A stretch of DNA of 8,478 bases from Campylobacterales bacterium (GTDB taxonomy: Bacteria > Campylobacterota > Campylobacteria > Campylobacterales > QNZT01): the NCBI GenBank assembly GCA_027080605.1, contig JALWRO010000052.1, positions 1-8,478 of the forward strand, given 5' to 3'. Under the pieces are notes generated by a model. It saw nothing but the letters and a program-made list of their open reading frames with translations, had not been told where the DNA came from and did not search any database. Position 1 is the first letter of the stretch. Each line of letters starts with the position of its first letter. The translations under genes and the position numbers were made by a program. Shown one piece after another: positions 1 to 6,396 of the stretch.

Positions 1-2
1 TG

Positions 3-1574
3 GGGAAACAGTTAACCAAAGAGGATGCGAAGGAGACACTCGAAAAGCTCATGAAGTATCCCGTCGTCGGACAAAACCTCAAATACGACTTTGCCGTACT
101 GCGGGGAAATTTCGGTTTTGAAAACCTGAAAGTCCACGCCGACACGATGATCATCTCCTGGCTGCTAAACCCTTCGGAGAGTGCCGGTCTGGACAATATG
201 GCAAAACGCCACTTCAACCACGCGATGGTCAAATTCAAAGATACCGTCAAAAAGGGTGAAAATTTCAGCTCCGTCGCACTCGAAGAGGCGTGCGAATATG
301 CCGCCGAAGATGCCTGGATGACGCTGAAACTCTACCACACCCTCTGGGAAAAGCTCGACGACAAACTCAAAAAGGTGGCAAACGAGCTGGAGTTTCCTTT
401 TGTCGCCACCCTGCTCGATATGGAAGAGGCAGGAATCAAGATCGATCAGGAGTTTTTCAAAAAGCTCAAATCCGAAGCCGATGAGACGATCGCCGCACTG
501 ACACACGACATCTACGCACTTGCAGGCAAAGAGTTCAATATCAACTCCACCCAGCAGCTGGGAAAAATACTCTTTGAAGATCTGGGACTCAAAGCGGGCA
601 AAAAGACCAAAACGGGCTACAGTACCAACGAACAGGTGTTGCAGGATCTCTTCGAAGCACACCCGATTATCCCCAAAATTCTCGAATACCGGGAAATCTA
701 CAAACTGCGTTCGACCTATATCGACCCGCTGCTAAAGCTGGCGAAAAAAGCGCCCGACAGCCGTGTACACACCTCTTTTCTGCAAACAGGTACCGCCACC
801 GGCAGACTCAGTTCCAAAAATCCGAACCTGCAGAATATCCCGGTTAAAAGTGAGATCGGACGGCGAATCCGGGAAGGGTTTATCGCACGTGAAGGCTACA
901 AACTTATCGGTATCGACTACTCCCAGATGGAGTTGCGGCTGCTCGCACACTTCAGCAAAGATCCGGCACTGACCGCAGCGTTTCGTGAAGGCAAAGATAT
1001 CCACGCCGAAACGGCAGCCAAAATCTTCGGTACCGAACAAGCCAAAGAGATGCGCCGTATCGCCAAAAGCATCAACTTCGGACTTCTTTACGGCATGGGC
1101 AGCCGTAAACTGGCACAGACTATCCATGTCAGCCAGAGCGACGCGAAAACGTTTATCGAAAAATATTTCGCCTCGTTTCCGACAGTCAAAAACTATCTCG
1201 AAAGCATCAAAGCATTTGCCAAAGAGCACGGCTATGTCGAAACACTGCTGGGACGCCGACGCTACTTCGACTACGAAAACGCCAACGCCTTCGCCAAAGC
1301 GGGGTTTGAACGGGAGAGTGTAAACACCGTCTTTCAGGGATCGGCGGCGGATATTATCAAACTGGCGATGCAGAAGCTGCACGACACCAAAACAGACAAA
1401 GAGAATGCCATCATGCTGTTACAAATTCATGATGAATTGATTTTCGAAGTACGTGAAGAGCTGGCGGAGACGTTTGCAGCCGAAGCGAAAACGCTGATGG
1501 AGCAGATCTATCCGCTGGAAGTACCGCTGCAGTGCACCGTTGCCATAGGAAACAACTGGGGAGAATTGAAATAA
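3..1574 (+). CDS. polA: DNA polymerase I, C-terminal part (3'-5' exonuclease and polymerase domains)
   Basis: Template-directed DNA synthesis with proofreading, used in Okazaki fragment processing and excision repair in the cytoplasm. The reading frame is open from base 3, so the gene starts upstream of the window. The 5' nuclease domain and Exo I motif cannot be seen, and the ATG at 51 is internal. Exo II (GQNLKYD, Asp at 87-89) and Exo III (YAAEDA, Asp at 309-311) are present, so proofreading is probably intact. The polymerase domain has TGTATGRLSSKNPNLQNIP (about 787-843), motif A (GIDYSQMELR, Asp at 915-917), motif B (RRIAKSINFGLLYGMG, Lys at 1065-1067, Phe at 1077-1079) and motif C (QIHDELIFEV, His-Asp at 1428-1433). 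The Phe in motif B matches E. coli Phe762, the residue linked to discrimination against dideoxynucleotides. The visible 523 residues are roughly the Klenow-equivalent region. The stop codon overlaps the next gene's start (TAATG), which suggests co-transcription and translational coupling. Confidence 0.98.
   Translation, partial: GKQLTKEDAKETLEKLMKYPVVGQNLKYDFAVLRGNFGFENLKVHADTMIISWLLNPSESAGLDNMAKRHFNHAMVKFKDTVKKGENFSSVALEEACEYAAEDAWMTLKLYHTLWEKLDDKLKKVANELEFPFVATLLDMEEAGIKIDQEFFKKLKSEADETIAALTHDIYALAGKEFNINSTQQLGKILFEDLGLKAGKKTKTGYSTNEQVLQDLFEAHPIIPKILEYREIYKLRSTYIDPLLKLAKKAPDSRVHTSFLQTGTATGRLSSKNPNLQNIPVKSEIGRRIREGFIAREGYKLIGIDYSQMELRLLAHFSKDPALTAAFREGKDIHAETAAKIFGTEQAKEMRRIAKSINFGLLYGMGSRKLAQTIHVSQSDAKTFIEKYFASFPTVKNYLESIKAFAKEHGYVETLLGRRRYFDYENANAFAKAGFERESVNTVFQGSAADIIKLAMQKLHDTKTDKENAIMLLQIHDELIFEVREELAETFAAEAKTLMEQIYPLEVPLQCTVAIGNNWGELK
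1558..1563 (+). promoter_or_regulatory. Ribosome binding site for the 87-residue protein
   Basis: GGGGAG lies inside the last codons of polA, ten bases before the ATG at 1574. It supports that start over an in-frame ATG at 1532, which lies deep inside polA. Confidence 0.6.
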
Positions 1575-1837
1575 TGGAATTTACGATACAAGACCAGACA
1601 TTCGATATGCAGAAAGTCGCCCGCCTCTACCCCGCGGCGATGGTCAAAACCGGCGAAGGCGACGAAGTGACCCAGATCAGCCTGGAGTGGATCGATACCC
1701 TCGCGACAGATGAAGTGGAAATCGCACGATACGCCATCTTCATCCACCACACCGACAACAGCGTCAGCTCCTTCTTTTATGAAACACGCGATGCGCTGGA
1801 TATCGCACTCGAAGATCTCTCTGTACAGCTGGGCTAA
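1574..1837 (+). CDS. Small acidic protein of unknown function, coupled to polA
   Basis: Predicted 87-residue protein that I do not recognise. It starts MEFTIQDQTFDMQKV and ends LSVQLG. It is acidic overall, with no signal peptide, membrane segment, cysteine pair or nucleotide-binding motif, so it is probably cytoplasmic. The pattern of short hydrophobic strands (IARYAIFIHH, VSSFFYE) followed by an amphipathic segment (ALDIALEDLSVQL) suggests a small mixed alpha/beta fold. The ATG at 1574 shares its A with the polA stop codon and has a good Shine-Dalgarno at 1558-1563. An upstream in-frame ATG at 1532 would add 14 residues encoded within polA and has no obvious ribosome binding site. Tight coupling to polA suggests co-expression, but no function can be assigned from this alone. 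It ends three bases before the convergent kinase gene. Confidence 0.8.
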   Translation: MEFTIQDQTFDMQKVARLYPAAMVKTGEGDEVTQISLEWIDTLATDEVEIARYAIFIHHTDNSVSSFFYETRDALDIALEDLSVQLG

Positions 1838-1840
1838 AGA

Positions 1841-3532
1841 CTACACCCCTTCACGAGGCAGCCGAATGACAAACACGGCGCCGCCGTCACGGTTACTGAC
1901 TTCCAGTTTTCCGTGCATATGCTCTTCCACAATGATCCGTGACATATAGAGCCCTACACCCGTACCGTGACTCTCCTGTTTGGTCGTAAAGTAGGGATCG
2001 AAAATATGTGGCAATATCTCCTTATCGATACCGCCGCCGCTGTCACTGATCGTCACTGTCACTTCGGAAGCACTCTCTTTGCAATCTATCTGAATATGCT
2101 TCATGCCGCTCTTTTTACGTACCAGTGCATCTTTAGCATTGATGACGATATTGACAATCGCCTGTCCCAGTTCATTGGGAAACCCTTTCACCGAAATTTC
2201 ATCCGAGCAGTAGACATCGAGAAGAATACCTTCTTTCTCGAGTACCGGTTTGACAATGGAGACGGCGTGAAACACCACTTCCGAAACCTGGAACCACACC
2301 TCTTTTTTATCTATCCTGAAAAAGTTTTGAAAATCATCGATTGTCTCCGACATCTGGCTGATCACTCCCTTTGCCGAAAGGGAGAACGCTTCTATCGCCG
2401 CTTTATCCGCTTTGCCGGAGTGACATTTCATGACGAAGGTCTGCACCATCAGGGAAAGCGTATTGAGCGGCTGTCGCCACTGGTGCGCGATCATGTTAAG
2501 CATTTCTCCCTTCTGACTGAAACGGTTCTGCTGCAAAATCATCAACTGATGGCGCCGGTTTTTCTCCAGCGCTTCTTCCATTCGGCGTGTCATACGCCTG
2601 TGCTGTGCTTCAAGTCTGGCATTGAGTTTGCGCATATGATAATATCTCGCAGCCAACATTATCAAAATGACCAGAACAAGCAACAATATCTCTTTTATAT
2701 GTCTGTTATCCGCCACTTTTTCATACTTCACCTGCACCCATTTATTTAAAATTTTATGCTGTTCACACTTGGTCAGTGTATCGATCACACGGTTTAAAAT
2801 CGAAACGAGTTCAGGATGTGCACGGTTCACCAGCATCGAAAGTTTGACAGAGGAAGGCAGTGTACCGCTTATTTTGACATTGGTCAACCCCTGTTTTTGG
2901 ATGGAATAGACCAGCGCAGGCAGAATATTGACAAAGGCAACCAGTTCACCCGAAGCTACCCGCTGCAACCCTTTGTCTGTATTTTGCACTGTCACCAGCC
3001 GGATGTTGGGATAGGTCTGGGGGAGGAGAACTTCTGCCGGAGAATCCGGCAACACACCGATCTTCCCCGACCATGCAATCTGGGAAAAATCATGCACCAG
3101 CAGGGCATCGGTACCGGTGACAAATGCCCGCGGCGTCTCAAAATAGGGTTTGGTAGTGAAATAGAGCTTTTTGACATTTTCTGTCGCCTGTTCACCGACA
3201 ATAATATCGCATTTTCCTGTATTCAAATATTCTCTGCTCTGACGGTAGTTTTCTGTCTTTTGCAACACAAAGGGAATACCCAGTTTTTTGGAAAAGAGGT
3301 CTGTATAGTCTGCAAGAATGCCTTCATATTTTCCCATACGGTTGACATGCTCAAACGGCATCCAGTCGGGATCGACACACATTTTAATTTCATGTTTTTG
3401 CAAGAGGTACTCTTTTTCCTCCTCACTCAGCATATCCGGCGTAACAAAGATTTTCGAAGCATTGCAATCTTCAGCCGCAAAAAGCCCGATATGCAGGAGA
3501 AGCAGTGCGATCAGTACAAAAATCTGTTTCAT
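1841..3532 (-). CDS. Membrane sensor histidine kinase with periplasmic solute-binding (SBP_bac_3-type) domain
   Basis: 563-residue sensor kinase. Residues 1-20 form a signal peptide or N-terminal membrane anchor (hydrophobic run FVLIALLLLHIGLFAA). Residues about 45-268 resemble family-3 periplasmic solute-binding proteins (MCVDPDWMPFEHVN, then GKYEGILADYTDLFSKKLG), known for binding amino acids and related small molecules; the ligand here is unknown. Residues about 280-298 are a transmembrane helix, followed by a charged, probably coiled-coil linker (302-335). The dimerisation/phosphoacceptor region holds IAHQWRQPLN, with phosphoacceptor His350. The ATPase domain is complete: N-box NIVINAKDAL (461-470), G1 DSGGGI (497-502), F-box FDPYFTTK (511-518) and G2 GTGVGL (523-528). 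There is no HAMP, PAS or receiver domain. It starts 19 bases after the receiver-EAL gene stops, with a GAGAAAG Shine-Dalgarno (3541-3547) eight bases upstream of the ATG. It is therefore probably that protein's cognate kinase. The SBP call is by motif and layout only. Confidence 0.92.
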   Translation of the reverse strand: MKQIFVLIALLLLHIGLFAAEDCNASKIFVTPDMLSEEEKEYLLQKHEIKMCVDPDWMPFEHVNRMGKYEGILADYTDLFSKKLGIPFVLQKTENYRQSREYLNTGKCDIIVGEQATENVKKLYFTTKPYFETPRAFVTGTDALLVHDFSQIAWSGKIGVLPDSPAEVLLPQTYPNIRLVTVQNTDKGLQRVASGELVAFVNILPALVYSIQKQGLTNVKISGTLPSSVKLSMLVNRAHPELVSILNRVIDTLTKCEQHKILNKWVQVKYEKVADNRHIKEILLLVLVILIMLAARYYHMRKLNARLEAQHRRMTRRMEEALEKNRRHQLMILQQNRFSQKGEMLNMIAHQWRQPLNTLSLMVQTFVMKCHSGKADKAAIEAFSLSAKGVISQMSETIDDFQNFFRIDKKEVWFQVSEVVFHAVSIVKPVLEKEGILLDVYCSDEISVKGFPNELGQAIVNIVINAKDALVRKKSGMKHIQIDCKESASEVTVTISDSGGGIDKEILPHIFDPYFTTKQESHGTGVGLYMSRIIVEEHMHGKLEVSNRDGGAVFVIRLPREGV

Positions 3533-3551
3533 GATATGTGCTTTCTCAACC

Positions 3552-5528
3552 TCACAGCGGCTCGGATTTGCCGAAATAATACCCCTGAGAATAGTCTATC
3601 CCAAGATCCCGCACAAGATCAAAGATCGCTTCGTTTTCGACAAACTCCGCAGTGGTCTGAATATTCTGATCTTTAGCGAACGCGACAATGGTTCTGACAA
3701 TGGAGCGCGAATAGCGGTTTTCATCGATGTTTTTGATGAGAGAGCCGTCAATCTTCAAAATATCGGGACGATAGCTTAGCAGACGCTCATAGTTCGAATA
3801 GCCGCTGCCGAAATCGTCGATAGCGATTTTGATCCCTTTGCTTTTGAGCAGCGTGATAAAAGAGGTAATCGTATTGAAATTTTTTAAATCGGCATCTTCC
3901 AGCAGTTCAAAGGTGATTTTATGGGTATGGTCGGCGTAGGTGTTTAAAAGAGCATGTATGGTTTTACGAATACTTCCCGACTGCAGATCTCTCAGAGAGA
4001 GGTTGATTGATACTTCGATATCACGCTCAGTGAGAATTCGAAAAGAGTTTTCCAGCACAATCTGCGTAATCTGATAATAGTACTTCCCTTTTTTGGCGAC
4101 ATCCAGAAATTCCGCCGGATAACGCACCGTGTCATGCTCGTCCACCAGCCGTACCAGCGATTCATAACGTACAATTTTCCCTGTCGCGTTATCGACAATC
4201 GGCTGATAGTGGGTAATGATTTTTCCTTCATGAATCGCTTTTTTGACGGTGGCGATAGTCTGAAGATTTTTCTGTGCATTCACTTTTTCCAGGTGGGAAA
4301 AGTTGTTGGAGATGATAAAATCACGGTTCATTTCACACAGTTTTTTGATACCGATACGCGCACTCTCGAGAATATTGCTGTTTTTCCAGGCAACGCTCAT
4401 GACCAGTGAAATCTGAAACTGCAAATCGTTCACCGGTACCACCCGGTCGCGTACCGCTTCGAGAAATAGTTTCAAGTCACAGATAAAACCGTTGATGTTG
4501 CCGCCAAGAAGTGCTGTTTCAAACGCCATGGCAAACTCACCGTACCGCAGCTTGTAGAGTTTCCCGTACGCAATACCCCGTGCCATCATCTCATGTTCAA
4601 GAAATATCCGTACTTTCTCCTGAATCTGATAGACCATATCCGCATCGTAAAAATCTTCTATCGTCGAAAAATCTTCCAGCTTCATGTAGACAATGACCGG
4701 CTCCTTCAGGAGTGAAAAGAGTTGATCGAATGCCCTTTGCTGGTTCATGATTTCACTGATATCATCTCTGAGGGCAATATATTCGCGAATGGCTCCGTCA
4801 CGGTCAAAAATGGGGGTAATCGTCGCTTTGACATGGTAAGTGGATCCATCTTTTTTTAAATTTTTGATAATACCGTGCCACGGTTTTTTCTCATTTTTAA
4901 TCCTGTGCCACATCTCTTCAAACAACTCTTCGGATTCATCCGGATGACGGACGATATTGTGATTTCTCCCGATCAACTCTTCCCTTGTATAACCGGAAAT
5001 GTCGCAAAAAGCATCGTTGACATAGGTGATAAAACCGTTGACATCGGTTTTGGAGACAATCGAACTGGCATCCACCACCAGTTGATACTGCTGTAAAAGT
5101 GTGATATTTTCATCTGCCTCGCGAATGAGCCTGATTTTTGAAATCAATCTCCTCAGTGTCGCTAAAAACCGCTCTATATCGAGCGGTTTGAGTAAATAGG
5201 CATCGATACCGATATCGATCGCTTTCATGAAATAGTCGGTATCTTTGTATGCGGAGAGCATCAACACCGGTACCTGTTCGTCTATTTGACGTATCGCTTC
5301 GGCGAGTGCAAAACCGTCGGTACCGGGCATAGTAATATCTGTTATGACAAGATCCGCCGGATGTTCACGGTACTTTTCCAGTGCATCCGTACCATCTGCG
5401 GCAACGATCACCGTGCCGAAAAGTTCGTGCAGCAACTCTTCAAAAAGTTCTCGGGTGAAAGGGTCATCTTCGGCATACAATATAGTAAGGTTTGCAGTCT
5501 CTTCTAAAATATCTCCAAATTGCTGCAT
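3552..5528 (-). CDS. Response regulator with REC, Aer-like PAS, degenerate GGDEF and EAL domains (probable c-di-GMP phosphodiesterase)
   Basis: 658-residue cytoplasmic signalling protein. Residues 13-132 are a receiver with acidic residues E20-D21-D22, phosphoacceptor D64 (ITDITMPG), S92 and K114-P115. Residues about 145-262 are a PAS domain of the Aer redox-receptor type (HNIVRHPDESEELFEEMW, then PWHGIIKNLKKDGS). Residues about 265-415 occupy the GGDEF position, but the signature reads RYGEF (328-332), so cyclase activity is unlikely. Residues about 425-656 are an EAL domain. The signature is ESL with E456 kept, plus N509 (INLS), E541 (FELLE), D571-D572 (IDDFGSGYSN), K592 (LKID), AEFVENE and SQGYYFG. 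The metal-binding and catalytic set therefore looks complete, and c-di-GMP hydrolysis is expected. The start at 5528 has AGGA (5538-5541 on this strand) nine bases upstream. It is the first gene of the operon with the sensor kinase, so phosphorylation at D64 by that kinase probably controls the EAL output. Confidence 0.93.
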   Translation of the reverse strand: MQQFGDILEETANLTILYAEDDPFTRELFEELLHELFGTVIVAADGTDALEKYREHPADLVITDITMPGTDGFALAEAIRQIDEQVPVLMLSAYKDTDYFMKAIDIGIDAYLLKPLDIERFLATLRRLISKIRLIREADENITLLQQYQLVVDASSIVSKTDVNGFITYVNDAFCDISGYTREELIGRNHNIVRHPDESEELFEEMWHRIKNEKKPWHGIIKNLKKDGSTYHVKATITPIFDRDGAIREYIALRDDISEIMNQQRAFDQLFSLLKEPVIVYMKLEDFSTIEDFYDADMVYQIQEKVRIFLEHEMMARGIAYGKLYKLRYGEFAMAFETALLGGNINGFICDLKLFLEAVRDRVVPVNDLQFQISLVMSVAWKNSNILESARIGIKKLCEMNRDFIISNNFSHLEKVNAQKNLQTIATVKKAIHEGKIITHYQPIVDNATGKIVRYESLVRLVDEHDTVRYPAEFLDVAKKGKYYYQITQIVLENSFRILTERDIEVSINLSLRDLQSGSIRKTIHALLNTYADHTHKITFELLEDADLKNFNTITSFITLLKSKGIKIAIDDFGSGYSNYERLLSYRPDILKIDGSLIKNIDENRYSRSIVRTIVAFAKDQNIQTTAEFVENEAIFDLVRDLGIDYSQGYYFGKSEPL

Positions 5529-5662
5529 GGTGATTTATCCTGTATTTCCACGAAATTTGCAGATACTGAAATGGCAGGAGCGTTTATTTAAAACAGAAGA
5601 TGAAAGTTGAAAATGTTGAACCGTTATTGTGCCACCTCAGTATCTAAAGCAGTATACCGTGT

Positions 5663-5699
5663 AAATCTAAGCAAATCTAGACTAAAATCTTAGTAATCT
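5663..5699 (+). repeat. Four AATCT direct repeats, putative operator of an OmpR-type regulator
   Basis: AATCT occurs at 5664, 5674, 5686 and 5695, at start-to-start intervals of 10, 12 and 9 bases. The first two copies extend to AAATCTA and the third to AAATCTTA. A further partial match, ATCTAA, sits at 5642. Direct repeats near one helical turn apart are the classic arrangement bound in tandem by OmpR/PhoB-family winged-helix proteins. The flanking plus-strand gene encodes such a DNA-binding domain. The repeats cover the predicted -10 region and run up to the Shine-Dalgarno, which would suit autorepression. Binding is inferred. Confidence 0.45.
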
Positions 5700-5700
5700 G

Positions 5701-5706
5701 AGGAGG
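5701..5706 (+). promoter_or_regulatory. Perfect Shine-Dalgarno of the response regulator
   Basis: AGGAGG lies seven bases before the ATG at 5714. It is the strongest ribosome binding site in the window, and it fixes that start even though the gene downstream is frameshifted. Confidence 0.8.
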
Positions 5707-5713
5707 TTACTGT

Positions 5714-6335
5714 ATGAAAATGATTCGAATTCTCTATATCGAAGATGATTTGACGACGGCAAAATATCTTAATGCGTTTCTCAGCGAACACTGTTTTGAC
5801 GTAGTACACACCGACTCCGTCGTCTCCGCGCACTCCTACATCAACACCGAAACATTTGACCTGATACTGCTCGATCTGAACATGCCCGACTACAGCGGGT
5901 TCGATTTGCTCAAAACAGTCAATGCCCTCACATTGCCGGTCATCGTCATCAGCGCTTTCAGCGATACCGCTACCAAAGTCAAAGCGTTCCGGTACGGCGC
6001 CTGCGACTATCTGGTCGCATCTGAGCCGCTGCGGCAAAATGACACAACCTGCACAAACAGATGTCTCGCCACTGACATTTCAGGACGGTCAGCTTCGGCT
6101 TCATGAAAAGCCGGTTCCCCTGACACCGATAGAGTCCGATATCTTCGCGATGCTCTACCGCTATAAAAACCATACTGTCGCACGCGAGAGCCTGACAAGT
6201 CTGCTGACGGGCACCGCATCGCACCGTACACTCGACTACCATATCCGAAATATCCGGATGAAACTCGGCGACAACCACAAAAACCCCAGATACCTGAAAA
6301 CGGAATACGGCATAGGCTATAAACTCATAGTGTAA
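5714..6335 (+). pseudogene. OmpR-family response regulator, frameshifted by an internal deletion
   Basis: The 5' frame (5714-6106) encodes a receiver domain with E10-D11-D12, phosphoacceptor D54 (LILLDLNMPD), S80 (VIVISAFSD) and GACDYLV ending at residue 101. At that point the expected Lys-Pro loop is absent and the frame runs into unrelated residues until a stop at 6104. From 6015 the next frame carries a fitting end of receiver helix 5 (SHLSRCGK). A linker follows, then a complete winged-helix domain (LTFQDGQLRL, LTPIESDIFAMLYRY, SHRTLDYHIRNIRMKLG, YGIGYKLIV) ending at 6335. Compared with PhoB, about 13-14 residues are missing between DYL and SHLSR. This fits loss of roughly 41 nt, a non-multiple of three. 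The natural product would be a truncated receiver with no DNA-binding domain. It precedes the FIST-GGDEF gene by 61 bases on the same strand. A sequencing artefact is less likely than for a single-base shift, but it cannot be excluded. Confidence 0.82.
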
Positions 6336-6351
6336 AGTTATTTTCATTTTA

Positions 6352-6394
6352 TACGATATATCGACAAGAAAATGATAAAAAAACGGATATCGTA
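6352..6394 (+). repeat. Inverted repeat at the ribosome binding site of the FIST-GGDEF gene
   Basis: TACGATAT (6352-6359) is exactly complementary to ATATCGTA (6387-6394), with a 27-base A-rich spacer. The left arm overlaps a perfect 10-base palindrome, CGATATATCG (6354-6363). The right arm touches the weak Shine-Dalgarno CGGA (6384-6387) and ends two bases before the ATG at 6397. It could be a DNA-binding site or a weak RNA hairpin masking the start. No poly-T tract follows, so it is not a terminator. The whole 61-base gap 6336-6396 holds nothing else recognisable. Confidence 0.35.
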
Positions 6395-6396
6395 CC

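Larger units (their letters stand above)
5529..5713. promoter_or_regulatory. Divergent intergenic control region
   Basis: This 185-base AT-rich gap separates the minus-strand receiver-EAL/kinase operon from the plus-strand regulator/FIST-GGDEF genes, so both promoters should lie here. A minus-strand candidate is TTTCAA (5607-5612), a 16-base gap, then TAAATA (5585-5590). A plus-strand candidate is TGTAAA (5660-5665), a 17-base gap, then TAAAAT (5683-5688). Both are weak matches to sigma-70 consensus. The Shine-Dalgarno sites of both flanking genes are also inside this region. No convincing small gene or RNA was seen. Confidence 0.5.

Noticed and set aside
51..53. ATG at 51 as the true start of polA
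   Set aside because: The frame is open to base 3 with polymerase I-like residues before it, and the exonuclease domain would be cut in half.
732..1382. A 216-codon minus-strand frame inside polA
   Set aside because: It is antisense to the polymerase motifs A and B region and has no domain or start signal. It is a shadow of polA.
1532..1573. Upstream start at 1532 for the 87-residue protein
   Set aside because: It would overlap polA by 43 bases and has no ribosome binding site. The ATG at 1574 has both a Shine-Dalgarno and the typical stop/start overlap.
2816..3676. A 286-codon plus-strand frame antisense to the kinase and EAL gene end, and a similar one at 1967-2749
   Set aside because: They cross a gene boundary or lie inside strong kinase motifs on the other strand, lack ribosome binding sites, and give products of low plausibility.
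5529..5713. A small RNA or riboswitch (for example a c-di-GMP aptamer) in the divergent gap
   Set aside because: No conserved aptamer core or stable GC-rich stems were found. The only clear structure is the AATCT direct repeats.
5922..6106. Programmed +1 frameshifting to join the receiver and winged-helix frames
   Set aside because: No convincing slippery site is seen. Joining the frames would still not restore the missing Lys-Pro loop and first half of helix 5, so a deletion explains the data better.
6039..6335. Separate translation of a stand-alone winged-helix protein from the ATG at 6039
   Set aside because: No Shine-Dalgarno precedes this ATG and the frame starts within a domain linker. 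It is possible as a residual product but not supported as a gene.
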